A stretch of 64,000 bases of DNA from Balneolaceae bacterium (GTDB lineage: Bacteria > Bacteroidota > Rhodothermia > Balneolales > Balneolaceae): NCBI GenBank assembly GCA_017643365.1, contig JAEPNO010000005.1, positions 124,001 to 188,000 of the forward strand. The letters run 5' to 3'. Numbering within the stretch: position 1 is the first letter of the stretch; every line of letters begins with the position of its first letter. The translations under genes were made by a program, and so were the position numbers. Shown in pieces: positions 36,756-46,343 of the stretch. The notes under the pieces were generated by a model, which saw only the letters and a list, made by a program, of their open reading frames with translations, had not been told where the DNA came from and did not search any database.

Positions 36756-38060
36756 TCAATCTCTGGTGGTATATTTAATTACTTCTTCGAGCAGAAGTTT
36801 TTCTACCGATTCTACTTCCATGCTTTCCACACTTTCAAGTGCAAAAGCGTATACGAGTAGTTCACGTGATTTCTGCTCTGTAAGTCCACGCGAATGCAGG
36901 TAGAATACTTCCTCGTCGTTTAAGTGACCGATAGTTGCACCGTGCGAGCACAATACATCATCTGCAAAAATCTCAAGCTGCGGTTTCGTGTTCACTTTTC
37001 CATTCTCAGAAAGCAACAAGTTTCTGTTTTCCTGGAATGAGTCGATTTTCTGCGCATCTTTGGCCACAAAAATCTTCCCGTTGAAAATAGAGTGCGCATT
37101 ATCGTTCACTACTACTTTGTGCAACTGGTGACTTTTCCCATGCGGGAAACGGTGATCCATAATCGAATGCGTATCAGCAATCTGGTCGCCATCAATCAAC
37201 ACCAATCCATCAACGGTAAAGTCAACTTCGGCAGCATTTTGAATAACACGCGGGTCGTTTCTGAATAATTTCGCACCTAAGCAAATCGTGTATGAGTGAT
37301 ATTCTGCGTTACGATCGATCATTGCAATCGGACGTGAAACGTGAGCTGCACTTTTCGAATCTCTCTGAATACGAGCGTGATGCACATGAGCTCCGGCAAA
37401 TAATCGGAACTCGGTTACCGGCACATTCAAGTACAAGTTGTTCGCTAATCCAATATGCTCCTCGATGATTGTCGCCTTCGAGTACATCTCTCCCACAAAT
37501 AACAATCGTGGAGTAGCGTAAAAAGCTTTATCTGCATCAGTAAAAACGTTCAAAATATGAATCGGAGCCTCTACTGAAGTTTCTTCCGGTAGATATATGA
37601 AAGCAGCATCTTCGAAAGCAGCATCATTGAACGGTGCAAAGGCATCGTCTTCGTAATTGGTGATGGTTCCCAAGTGCTCTTTAACGGCATCATGATCGCC
37701 ATACTCGCTCATATTGCCCACAATTACGTGATTTGGCAAGTCGCTGATCGACGATAATTCTTCGTTGTAGATACCGTTCACAAATACCAATCGCGTGTTT
37801 AGCGCTTCGGGTAAATAGTGATTTGAGATATCACCAACATCTACTGCATTCGCTTCAGAAACAGCTGTAAAACTGTTTTTCTTGATGGTGTTCAGATCAA
37901 TAAATCTCCATTCTTCGTCTTTTCTGGTTGGAAATGGAGTGTTTTCCAACGCTTCTTTCCCACGAACATTAATGGCACGAATAGCTACCGAATCGGCATT
38001 ACTATTAATTTCGCCATCAATAAAGGAAAGCATTGTTTCTTTTTGAATTACTTCACTCAT
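36756..38060 (-). CDS. sufD: Fe-S cluster assembly protein SufD
   Basis: The 434-residue protein has the right-handed beta-helix core of SufB/SufD and the C-terminal signature CSHGATIGHLNDEEVFYLHSRG, with the SufD-typical single Cys-His region, and lacks the long SufB N-terminus. SufD pairs with SufB and SufC to form the scaffold. Its start abuts sufC with a one-base overlap. Confidence 0.94.
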   Translation of the reverse strand: MSEVIQKETMLSFIDGEINSNADSVAIRAINVRGKEALENTPFPTRKDEEWRFIDLNTIKKNSFTAVSEANAVDVGDISNHYLPEALNTRLVFVNGIYNEELSSISDLPNHVIVGNMSEYGDHDAVKEHLGTITNYEDDAFAPFNDAAFEDAAFIYLPEETSVEAPIHILNVFTDADKAFYATPRLLFVGEMYSKATIIEEHIGLANNLYLNVPVTEFRLFAGAHVHHARIQRDSKSAAHVSRPIAMIDRNAEYHSYTICLGAKLFRNDPRVIQNAAEVDFTVDGLVLIDGDQIADTHSIMDHRFPHGKSHQLHKVVVNDNAHSIFNGKIFVAKDAQKIDSFQENRNLLLSENGKVNTKPQLEIFADDVLCSHGATIGHLNDEEVFYLHSRGLTEQKSRELLVYAFALESVESMEVESVEKLLLEEVIKYTTRD

Positions 38061-38833
38061 TACTGAGCCTCACCATTTAGTGCTAATTCTTTTTCCATTT
38101 TATCGTAGCCGTTTGCCTCTAATTCTTCTGCAAGGCTGATGTCACCCGACTTGATAATTCTACCGTCCATCATTACATGCACAAAATCAGGCTTGATGTA
38201 ATTTAGTAGTCGTTGGTAATGCGTAATCATAACGATTGCATTTTCATCGTTAGCGATTTTGTTTACACCTTCAGAAACCACTTTCAATGCATCAATATCC
38301 AAGCCCGAATCTGTTTCGTCTAAGAAAGATAGAACCGGATTCAATACTGCCATTTGGAAGATCTCGTTCTTCTTCTTCTCGCCACCAGAAAAACCGGTGT
38401 TGATTGAACGATTCAAAAACTCATCCTTCATGTTTATTACATCCAGTTTACTTTCGATGTAATCTTCGAACTCAAGCGGATCCAATTCTTCTCGATCGTT
38501 TGCACGAGCAATGGTATTGTAAGCTTCGCGTAAAAGCGTTCTATTGGTAATGCCAGGAACTTCAACCGGATACTGAAACGCTAAGAACAAACCTAAGTGA
38601 GCGCGTTCATCAGCATCTAGTTCGGTGATGTCTTCGCCATTGAAAAGAATTTCGCCCTCGGTTACTTCATATTCCGGGTGACCTGAAACTACTTTTGAAA
38701 GGGTACTTTTACCACTTCCGTTTGGTCCCATGATGGCGTGAATTTCGCCGGCGTTTACTTTCAGATTTACGCCTTTAAGAATTTCGATGTCTTCGCCTTC
38801 AACTACGGCGTGTAAATTTTTGATCTCTAACAC
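38060..38833 (-). CDS. sufC: Fe-S assembly ATPase SufC
   Basis: The 257-residue ABC-type ATPase has Walker A GPNGSGKST, the signature FSGGEKKKNEIFQM and Walker B LSFLDETDSGLD, with the SufC-specific FLAFQYPVEVPG loop. It powers conformational change of the SufBCD scaffold. It is one base from sufD and 121 bases from sufB. Confidence 0.96.
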   Translation of the reverse strand: MLEIKNLHAVVEGEDIEILKGVNLKVNAGEIHAIMGPNGSGKSTLSKVVSGHPEYEVTEGEILFNGEDITELDADERAHLGLFLAFQYPVEVPGITNRTLLREAYNTIARANDREELDPLEFEDYIESKLDVINMKDEFLNRSINTGFSGGEKKKNEIFQMAVLNPVLSFLDETDSGLDIDALKVVSEGVNKIANDENAIVMITHYQRLLNYIKPDFVHVMMDGRIIKSGDISLAEELEANGYDKMEKELALNGEAQ

Positions 38834-38873
38834 AGTTCTGATTTTTGTCTTTGTTGTTTATTTAATTTCGTTT

Positions 38874-38943
38874 TGCGAGGATTCCACGACGAAGCAATCT
38901 CAGAATTCCTGGGATCGCTTCTCCGCCATCCGGCGGATCGCGA
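38874..38943. repeat. Double-hairpin repeat between sufB and sufC
   Basis: Two adjacent stems are visible: GAAGCAATCTCAG / CTGGGATCGCTTC (38891-38921, two G-T pairs) and CCGCC-ATCC-GGCGG (38923-38936). The GCGAAGCAATCTCAG end recurs at 53173-53197 next to the toxin gene. It falls in the only large gap of the suf core. Confidence 0.7.
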
Positions 38944-38954
38944 ATGGGTGTTTC

Positions 38955-40400
38955 TTACCCTACACTTCCCTCTAATTTCACGTCTAGGAGCTTATTGGCT
39001 TCTACAGCGAATTCAAGCGGCAATTCTTTCAGTACATCTTTCACAAATCCATTGATGATCATCGAAATAGCATCTTGTTCACTAATTCCACGTTGCATCA
39101 GGTAAAAGATCTGCTCTTCACCTACACGCGAAGTCGTTGCCTCATGCTCTACACTACTGCTCGGGTTTTCGCTGGAAATGTATGGGAACGTATGTGCTCC
39201 ACACTCCTGCCCAATCAACATCGAGTCACACACTGAGTAGTTTTTCGATCCGTGTGCCTTCTTACCAATTTTCACTTCGCCACGGTAGCTGTTTTGTGAT
39301 CTACCCGCTGAAATACCTTTCGAGATGATAGTACTCTTGGTGTTTTTACCAAGGTGAATCATCTTTGTACCGGTATCGGCTTGCTGCATTTTGGTTGTAA
39401 CCGCAACCGAGTAAAACTCTCCAATCGAGTTATCACCCTGAAGAATCACACTTGGGTACTTTAATGTAACCGCAGAACCAGTTTCGAGCTGAGTCCAGCT
39501 GATCTTTGAGTTCTTACCTTTACAAATACCACGCTTGGTTACAAAGTTGTAGATACCGCCTTTTCCATTCTCGTCACCGGAATACCAGTTTTGAATGGTC
39601 GAGTATTTAATGTCAGCGTTATCTAAAGCAACCAATTCTACCACAGCAGCGTGTAATTGATTTTCATCGTACATCGGAGCAGTACAGCCTTCCAAATAGC
39701 TTACGCTTGAACCTTCTTCAGCTACAATCAAGGTGCGCTCAAACTGACCGCTATTCATATTGTTGATACGGAAGTAAGTGCTCAGCTCCATCGGGCATTT
39801 TGTGTTTTTCGGGATGTAGCAAAAAGATCCATCCGAAAACACTGCCGAGTTTAGAGCAGAAAAGTAGTTATCGCGAACCGGTACAACCGACGCCATGTAC
39901 TTCTTTATCAATTCAGGGTGATCTTGAATAGCTTCACTCATTGAGCAGAAAATCACGCCCGCTTCAGCCAATTTTTCTTTGAAGGATGTAAACACAGAAA
40001 CACTGTCAAAAACAGCATCCACTGCCACACCGGCCAGCATTTTTTGTTCTTCAAGCGGAATCCCCAATTTTTCATAGGTCTCGCGGATGTTTGGATCCAC
40101 ATCGTCCATGCTGTCTAACTGCGGCTTCTTTTTTGGAGCCGAATAGTAAAGCATGTTTTCGTAATCAGGTTTTGTGTAAGTAGCGTTGAACCAATTGGGT
40201 TCTTCCATTTCTTTCCATGCATGATAGGCCTTCACACGGAAGTCGGTCATCCACTCGGGTTCGTTTTTACGCTTCGATAATTCGCGAACAATCTCCTCGC
40301 TAATTCCTTTAGGAAATTCTTCGTATTCAACATCGGTGGTAAAGCCGTACTTGTACTCTTCACCGATCATTGATTCTAATGCTTTTACCTCTTCGCTCAT
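38955..40400 (-). CDS. sufB: Fe-S cluster assembly protein SufB
   Basis: The 481-residue scaffold protein shows the SufB features: [11 protein letters not shown] near the start, [43 protein letters not shown], and [19 protein letters not shown]. It is the first gene of the suf run and has its own 5' region with a good -7 element. Typical length for the family. Confidence 0.96.
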   Translation of the reverse strand: MSEEVKALESMIGEEYKYGFTTDVEYEEFPKGISEEIVRELSKRKNEPEWMTDFRVKAYHAWKEMEEPNWFNATYTKPDYENMLYYSAPKKKPQLDSMDDVDPNIRETYEKLGIPLEEQKMLAGVAVDAVFDSVSVFTSFKEKLAEAGVIFCSMSEAIQDHPELIKKYMASVVPVRDNYFSALNSAVFSDGSFCYIPKNTKCPMELSTYFRINNMNSGQFERTLIVAEEGSSVSYLEGCTAPMYDENQLHAAVVELVALDNADIKYSTIQNWYSGDENGKGGIYNFVTKRGICKGKNSKISWTQLETGSAVTLKYPSVILQGDNSIGEFYSVAVTTKMQQADTGTKMIHLGKNTKSTIISKGISAGRSQNSYRGEVKIGKKAHGSKNYSVCDSMLIGQECGAHTFPYISSENPSSSVEHEATTSRVGEEQIFYLMQRGISEQDAISMIINGFVKDVLKELPLEFAVEANKLLDVKLEGSVG

Positions 40401-40490
40401 GTAATGTTTTTTAGTCGTTAAATTCTATAATTAAGAACCGCCTTTTTTTAATTGGCGTTCAAACTCTGATTCGCTTATTTAGACACCGTC

Positions 40491-40522
40491 CAAATATAAC
40501 AAATCGCTGTGACAGAAGTCAT
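40491..40522 (-). promoter_or_regulatory. Putative promoter of the suf operon
   Basis: On the minus strand TATATTTG (40498-40491) matches TAnnTTTG, with ATG 21 bases upstream (40522-40520) in the TTG position. A stem GAACGCC/GGCGGTTC (40460-40435, one-base bulge) lies in the leader before sufB. No iron- or IscR-type site was recognised. Confidence 0.45.
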
Positions 40523-40567
40523 TGAGAAATCTTATAAGCCGAATAGAAGAGTGTCTATTTGCAACTT

Positions 40568-41545
40568 TTAAGGAATGCGCACTTCAAGCAGTTTCGAATC
40601 TGCGCCCGGCACGAGTTCAATACCGGAAATTACGTTTGGGATGAGAATGGAATCGCCCAATTGATAGGTGACTTCTCCATCGCCATATTTGATGCTACCA
40701 TTACCTTGAAGGCACATCAAAATAATGCAGGAATCGAAATCAGAATAATCGCGAGTCTCCTCTTGATTGATGCTCAATTTTCGGGTTACGAAATACTTAC
40801 AATTGCCTATCTCGGTATCGGTGGCTGACTTATCGTAGGCGGTTTTGTACTCATCGTAGTGATTGTAATCAATGGCATCGATGGCTTCTTCCACATGCAG
40901 CTCGCGGCCAACTCCGTTAGCATCTACCCGATCAAAATCGTAAATGCGATAAGTGATATCTGAGGTTTGCTGAATTTCTGCGATTAACAATCCTTTGCCA
41001 ATGGTGTGTACACGTCCGGCCGGGAGGAAAAAAATATCGTCTTTGTTTACCTCTTCCCGATTTAAAAGCTCCATCAGCCTTCCAGAGTTGAAGAATTCGA
41101 GATATTCTTCTTTGGATGTAGCTTTATTAAAGCCAGATATGAGAGTGGCACCTTCATCTGCAGAAACCACGTACCACATCTCCGTTTTTCCGAAAGAGTT
41201 GTGTCTTTGGTCGGCTAATTCATCATCGGGATGTACCTGAATGCTTAGGTCGTCGTTGGCGTCGATGAACTTGATCAAGAGTGGAAATTTATTTCCGAAT
41301 CGCTCAAAAACGGCGTTTCCTATCAAATCACCTTTAAAATCATCAATCAACTCAACCAACGTTTTTCCCTTTAAAGGACCTTCAGCCACAACCGAAATAT
41401 CACCATCAACTCCGGAAATTTCCCACGATTCACCTGCGTTTTCCGAACCACCTGTTGGTTTATCCAGTACAGATTGCAACTTTGTTCCACCCCAAATTTT
41501 GTCTTTTATGATGGGAGTAAACTTTAAGGGATATAACTTTTGCAT
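40568..41545 (-). CDS. manA: Class I mannose-6-phosphate isomerase
   Basis: From the ATG at 41545 the 325-residue protein begins MQKLYPLKFTPIIKDKIWGG, the usual start of this cupin-fold enzyme, and carries the zinc-site motif IQVHPDDE and FLPAGRVHTIG. It interconverts fructose-6-phosphate and mannose-6-phosphate for glycan precursors. An in-frame ATG at 41626 would add 27 residues not expected in the family; neither start has a clear ribosome-binding site, so this choice is not certain. Confidence 0.88.
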   Translation of the reverse strand: MQKLYPLKFTPIIKDKIWGGTKLQSVLDKPTGGSENAGESWEISGVDGDISVVAEGPLKGKTLVELIDDFKGDLIGNAVFERFGNKFPLLIKFIDANDDLSIQVHPDDELADQRHNSFGKTEMWYVVSADEGATLISGFNKATSKEEYLEFFNSGRLMELLNREEVNKDDIFFLPAGRVHTIGKGLLIAEIQQTSDITYRIYDFDRVDANGVGRELHVEEAIDAIDYNHYDEYKTAYDKSATDTEIGNCKYFVTRKLSINQEETRDYSDFDSCIILMCLQGNGSIKYGDGEVTYQLGDSILIPNVISGIELVPGADSKLLEVRIP

Positions 41546-41632
41546 AACTAAAGATCGGTTCTCAGGTAATTTAATTTCAAGCGACTCTGAATTCGCTTTT
41601 AATGGATGTGAAATGTGTTGTTCCATACCGGA

Positions 41633-42577
41633 TTAAGATAATAGCGCGGCAACACACGCTGTATTAACGATGTCTTCCCACGAACAACCTCGGGATAAAT
41701 CCATCATGGGTTTGGCTAGGCCTTGGATTACAGGACCGGTAGCTGTTGCGCCTCCAAGTCGTTCTGTGATTTTGTATCCAATATTTCCGGCGTCGAGGTT
41801 TGGGAAAATGAACACGTTCGCTTTTCCTGCCACCGCTGATCCGGGAGCTTTACGTTGACCAATTTGTTCAATTACCGCAGCATCGAATTGTAGCTCGCCG
41901 TCTATATCTAAATTTGGAGCATTCGATTTTGCCGATTCAAGAGCTTCGGTCACTAATTCAACTCGTTCATGCTTGGCACTTCCTTTGGTTGAAAACGAAA
42001 GCATCGCAACTTTTGGACTCTCACCGGTTAGTGCTTTGTGAGTAGCTGCAGAATCGATGGCAATGGAAGCCAATTGATCTGAAGTAGGATAAGGAACAAC
42101 AGCACAATCGCCATAGGTGAACACTCGACCGTCATCAAAACTCATCAAAAAAGTAGAGGAAACTACATTTGAACCTTCCTTTAGCCCAATCGTTTGAATA
42201 GCAGCACGGAGCACATCTCCGGTCGTTGAAACAGATCCAGCAACAGCTCCATCAGCATCTCCGGCATCAAGCATAGAAGCAGCAAAAAACAAGGGATCTT
42301 TAATTGTTTCAAGGGCTTGTTCTAGCGTAATCCCTTTATGCTTTCGCTTAGCGTAAAAAGCTTCGGCGTATTGCTGCAATTTCGGGTGTGATTCGATTTC
42401 AATTACATCGAGTTTTGTATCAACAGAACTTTTGTTACTCAATAAGATTGTTGTACAAAGATTATTATCAGCCAGAAACTCTGCTGCTTCAATCACCCTC
42501 GGATCACTAGATCGCGGAAAAACAATTTTGGCGTTTTTTTGGGATGCTTTGGTACGAATGCTCTCTATAAAATTCAT
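41633..42577 (-). CDS. pta: Phosphate acetyltransferase (short form)
   Basis: The 314-residue protein is the short, Bacillus-like Pta domain, with KIVFPRSSDPRVIEAAEFL at the start, AGSVSTTGDVLRAAIQTIG, LSFSTKGSA and FIFPNLDAGNIGYK. It converts acetyl-CoA and phosphate to acetyl phosphate. Unusually, ackA is in the same operon but two unrelated genes lie between. It starts two bases after the EamA gene. Confidence 0.95.
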   Translation of the reverse strand: MNFIESIRTKASQKNAKIVFPRSSDPRVIEAAEFLADNNLCTTILLSNKSSVDTKLDVIEIESHPKLQQYAEAFYAKRKHKGITLEQALETIKDPLFFAASMLDAGDADGAVAGSVSTTGDVLRAAIQTIGLKEGSNVVSSTFLMSFDDGRVFTYGDCAVVPYPTSDQLASIAIDSAATHKALTGESPKVAMLSFSTKGSAKHERVELVTEALESAKSNAPNLDIDGELQFDAAVIEQIGQRKAPGSAVAGKANVFIFPNLDAGNIGYKITERLGGATATGPVIQGLAKPMMDLSRGCSWEDIVNTACVAALLS

Positions 42578-42578
42578 G

Positions 42579-43430
42579 CTAAAAGATGAGTAAAACTATT
42601 GCGATTACCGCTGTGATTAAGCCAATAATTTGGTTGCGAGAAAGTACGTCTTTCCAGTAAAAAATGCCCAACAGTGTGCCCAGTAAAACATTGAGAATAT
42701 TTGTTAAAGAGAACACAAGTGCTCCTTCCAGCATTTCAAGTGCTAAAAGAATAAAATACGAGGAGTATAGATTTACTATCCCAACTAAAACCCCATACAA
42801 GACATGCTTTTTGTTAAACGATATCGAGTCTTTAATGACCATATATCCGGTTCCAAGAATAAAGGCACTTAAAAATATTAGTGCTAAAAATGCTTCTTTG
42901 GGCAAGTTTGCGTTGTATTCCTGTTCATATACTTTTAAGAGTACATCTACCAGACCGTTTAGCACAAAGAGTAATATCAGTGAATACGAAAAACGTTTTT
43001 GAATAGCCGCGCCCTTCATTTTTGGCAGAAGTAAGATCAGTGCGATAAAGACAATGATAATTCCAACGTAATTAAAGGTTGAAACGAACTCCTTGTACCA
43101 GAACAAACTTACTATAACCGGCAGCACCAACGACAGCCTCATTGCTGCCACACTAACCCCTACTCCGTTATTATGCAGTGAAAAACTATACAAGAAAAAG
43201 TTGATGATAAATAAGGCTCCCGTAACTAATGCGAACAACAAGGTTGTAGGTTCGGCGGAGTAAATAACCTCAAAGTCTTCAATTTGGGCACCACTTATTA
43301 AGGCGGCGGTAAAATAATTAACCGTAAGAATGGGAATGATGGAGAGCTCTTTATTCCTGGCGAGCTTCAACAAATGGGCAATTGCAATAGAACAACCAAC
43401 ACTTGCCAGGATATAGCTAAAGCCAATCAT
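42579..43430 (-). CDS. EamA/DMT family membrane transporter
   Basis: The 283-residue protein has about ten hydrophobic helices in the two five-helix halves of drug/metabolite transporters. The substrate cannot be told. Its start overlaps the stop of the caspase-like lipoprotein gene by one base, and pta follows after one base, so it is embedded in the acetate operon. Confidence 0.8.
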   Translation of the reverse strand: MIGFSYILASVGCSIAIAHLLKLARNKELSIIPILTVNYFTAALISGAQIEDFEVIYSAEPTTLLFALVTGALFIINFFLYSFSLHNNGVGVSVAAMRLSLVLPVIVSLFWYKEFVSTFNYVGIIIVFIALILLLPKMKGAAIQKRFSYSLILLFVLNGLVDVLLKVYEQEYNANLPKEAFLALIFLSAFILGTGYMVIKDSISFNKKHVLYGVLVGIVNLYSSYFILLALEMLEGALVFSLTNILNVLLGTLLGIFYWKDVLSRNQIIGLITAVIAIVLLIF

Positions 43431-45130
43431 TAATCAATCAAACTGATGCCTGAATCTCCAAAAAACAGGATGTGTTGAGGTTGATTGTGTAGTCGTCGGC
43501 TCGTGTAATCCACATTACGTTGTAGATGATTTACGATGCCGGAAATCGTTGTAGCACCGTTCTTGATGGCATCAGCAATGTAATAACTAAAAATGCTGTG
43601 ACGCTTTTGCTCGCCGGTAGAGCTAGAATAATTCCGTGAACGTTGTGTCTCGGATGAACTCACGATGATCGCAGAGCTAGCATTGTTTTCTAAAATCTGA
43701 TTAGCGAGTGGTTCTATCAATTCTGAATATTCGGTGTCAACGTTATCAATGTCGAGGAGGATAACCAGCTCCTGAACAGGCAAACGAGAAATCCCGCTGA
43801 AAAATGAATTCAGATTGATTTCGCTGGAAGTGCTCCCTCCTGTTCCCATCAACAGCATTTCGCCGTCATCACCACTGGTAACATAGCCTGAGATATAAAT
43901 AACCAATCGCTTTTGAGTTCCCCGCATGTCGTTTGCTAAACGATTGTAGGCCAGCACCAGCTGTTGTTGGTTTTCGATATTTGTAACCGTTCTAAGGTTA
44001 TCATTTCGAAATGAAAGCGCGTTCTCCAAATACGCACTAATGAGCTGAGCGTCTCGTTCAGCGAAATTTCGTTCTGATAATTCACCCTGATACTCCCTAT
44101 TTGCCAGAATGAAGCCATAACTTCGATCGTTTTGTTCAACGAGTGTCGGGATGTCTGATTCCACATCAATATTGCCAAATGGAATGTTGGGAACAGTGAT
44201 TATAGAAAGTTGAGAGGCAAATTCAGTGGGTCGCCAAATAAGATACGCATCCGATTTGGCTACATAAGTTTCTGATATCCCATACAATACTTTATACCAA
44301 AGATCTGTTTCTTCAACAAATCGTAATTGGCTACCAAAAGCTAAATCGGTTAAGATTGTCCGGGATTCCAAAATCGGTTCATCTCTTAAGGCCGTAACTT
44401 CAGTATCAATCACAACAAATTGCTCTAAAAATGATACGATGGGTACAGTGTTTACGTAAATATCGTCGTTGAAATAAACTTCAACAGTGATCACATCATC
44501 GGTTTCGTATTCCGATTCTTCCGGGTTAAAGCTTTCGAGCAAATTTATCGTGAATCGACCATTTCTGTATTCTAAGTCATCCCCAACTGCCACAATTTCC
44601 CCATCATGATACATGGTATACGATACATCGGTGGATACATCCGGTGTCGCACTAACAGTGTCTGTTTCAGTTACCGATCCGGTTCTACGTAACAATCGAA
44701 TTTCACCGGTTGGCGTGGGATCTCCGGTTGGATTCATGTTCAAAAATGAGGTAAGAGAAATCAATCCCGCTGTACCTAATAATGCTTGTTGCGATGCTTT
44801 TGGTTGATCGATCAGAATAGCAGCACCGGCAGCTAGCGATGCACCGCCCAGCCCTAACAATACCGATTTAAAACTTGGGCGATATCGCTGAATGTATCGG
44901 TCGGTTCTTACACGTTGCGTGTATTCAAAAGTATTGGCCGATTTAATTTCGAATTGAATAACCGGATTCTGTGGCGATACATTACCGACCCTTGATAAAA
45001 ACTGATCAGAGGAAATGAGTTCAAAGTCGTTTCTATCAATTTCGTATTGATTTTCGACCACCCATTTAGAGCTGGAACATGCCGAACCGATGAGTAAAAA
45101 CAGAAACAGTAAGTTCCGGAATTGGATCAT
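43430..45130 (-). CDS. Lipoprotein with SH3-like domain and inactive caspase-like (C14) domain
   Basis: The 566-residue protein starts with a lipobox (IGSAC, Cys18), has a hydrophobic patch at about 88-130, a bacterial SH3-like segment at about 240-300 (TEVTALRDEP, WYKVLYG), and from about 335 a caspase/metacaspase-type domain: YGFILANREYQG, AERDAQLISAYLEN, RLVIYISGYV, ELVILLDIDN. The catalytic histidine of the usual SGHG is Tyr416 and the catalytic cysteine of the usual DAC is Asp462, so peptidase activity is unlikely. Its start overlaps the ackA stop by four bases. Confidence 0.7.
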   Translation of the reverse strand: MIQFRNLLFLFLLIGSACSSSKWVVENQYEIDRNDFELISSDQFLSRVGNVSPQNPVIQFEIKSANTFEYTQRVRTDRYIQRYRPSFKSVLLGLGGASLAAGAAILIDQPKASQQALLGTAGLISLTSFLNMNPTGDPTPTGEIRLLRRTGSVTETDTVSATPDVSTDVSYTMYHDGEIVAVGDDLEYRNGRFTINLLESFNPEESEYETDDVITVEVYFNDDIYVNTVPIVSFLEQFVVIDTEVTALRDEPILESRTILTDLAFGSQLRFVEETDLWYKVLYGISETYVAKSDAYLIWRPTEFASQLSIITVPNIPFGNIDVESDIPTLVEQNDRSYGFILANREYQGELSERNFAERDAQLISAYLENALSFRNDNLRTVTNIENQQQLVLAYNRLANDMRGTQKRLVIYISGYVTSGDDGEMLLMGTGGSTSSEINLNSFFSGISRLPVQELVILLDIDNVDTEYSELIEPLANQILENNASSAIIVSSSETQRSRNYSSSTGEQKRHSIFSYYIADAIKNGATTISGIVNHLQRNVDYTSRRLHNQPQHILFFGDSGISLID

Positions 45131-46341
45131 GCCCAGGGAGTTTGTTTTGAAGCTAGCGCAATTTTAGCCGAATCGATGGCTATAACCAATTCCTCGTTGG
45201 TAGGAATCACCATCACTTCTACATTTGAGTCGTTGGTTGATATTACAGTATTTCCACGAGTTGCATTGCGATCTGCATCAATTTTTACGCCTGCGTATTG
45301 CATGTCTTTTAGGATCAACTCGCGAATTTTAGACGAATTTTCGCCTATTCCACCGGTAAAGATGATAGCATCCACACCATTCATGGCTGCGATGTAAGCA
45401 CCGATATATTTCTTAGCTCGGTAGCAAAATACATCAATAGCTTCCTGGCAACGGCGATCACCGTTTTCAGCTTCTTCAAGCAGATCACGCATATCGCCGG
45501 CATAACCACTAAGACCCAGCAATCCCGAATGTTTATTCAACAATGCATGCACATTAGCCAGCGAAAGTTCTTCTTTTTCGATTAAATAAAACATGATGGA
45601 GGGATCGATATCGCCACTTCGGGTCCCCATTACTAAGCCTTCAAGCGGCGTAAATCCCATACTTGTATCGATAGACAATCCGTCTTTAATGGCTGTGATT
45701 GATCCACCATTGCCTAAGTGACACGTAATAATCTTTGTACCATCTTTCGATTTACCCGACTCCTTATAATACTGTCGGCTCACATAATAGTGGCTGGTTC
45801 CATGAAAGCCGTAACGTCTGATTTTATATCGTCGATAAAGTCGATTTGGGATTCCATACAAGAACGCATGTTGCGGAATGGAGTGATGAAAAGCGGTATC
45901 AAAAACTGCTACGTGAGGCACATTCGGCAAATGCTTTTTCGCAGCTCTAATCCCCTGCAAGTTTGGGGGATTGTGAAGCGGGGCAATATCGAAAGCAGCC
46001 TGAATTGCTTCTTCCACGTCTTCATCGATCAAAACCGAATCTTTGAAAGTTTCGCCGCCATGAACTACTCGATGTCCTACGGCTTCAATTTCATCCAAAG
46101 AGTGTAAATAATCATTGTCGGCAGCGATTAACAACTCCATAATGGTTTTTAAAGCCGCTGCATGATTGTCTAATGCAATCGTTTTTTTGATGGGCTTCTC
46201 ACCCTTAAACTCTTGCTTTACAATAGACGTAACCGCACCAATCCGCTCAACCAATCCCTTGCACAAAGTCTCTCTATTCTCTGTGTCGATTAATTGATAT
46301 TTAATAGACGAACTGCCGCAGTTTATTACAAAAATCTTCAT
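45127..46341 (-). CDS. ackA: Acetate kinase
   Basis: The 404-residue ASKHA kinase has NCGSSSIKYQL at residues 7-17, VAVFDTAFHHSIP, GFHGTSHYYV, HLGNGGSI, and FTGGIGENS. It makes ATP and acetate from acetyl phosphate, together with Pta. It begins two bases after the barrel protein gene and overlaps the following lipoprotein gene by four, so it is probably translationally coupled to it. Confidence 0.97.
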   Translation of the reverse strand: MKIFVINCGSSSIKYQLIDTENRETLCKGLVERIGAVTSIVKQEFKGEKPIKKTIALDNHAAALKTIMELLIAADNDYLHSLDEIEAVGHRVVHGGETFKDSVLIDEDVEEAIQAAFDIAPLHNPPNLQGIRAAKKHLPNVPHVAVFDTAFHHSIPQHAFLYGIPNRLYRRYKIRRYGFHGTSHYYVSRQYYKESGKSKDGTKIITCHLGNGGSITAIKDGLSIDTSMGFTPLEGLVMGTRSGDIDPSIMFYLIEKEELSLANVHALLNKHSGLLGLSGYAGDMRDLLEEAENGDRRCQEAIDVFCYRAKKYIGAYIAAMNGVDAIIFTGGIGENSSKIRELILKDMQYAGVKIDADRNATRGNTVISTNDSNVEVMVIPTNEELVIAIDSAKIALASKQTPWA

Positions 46342-46343
46342 GA

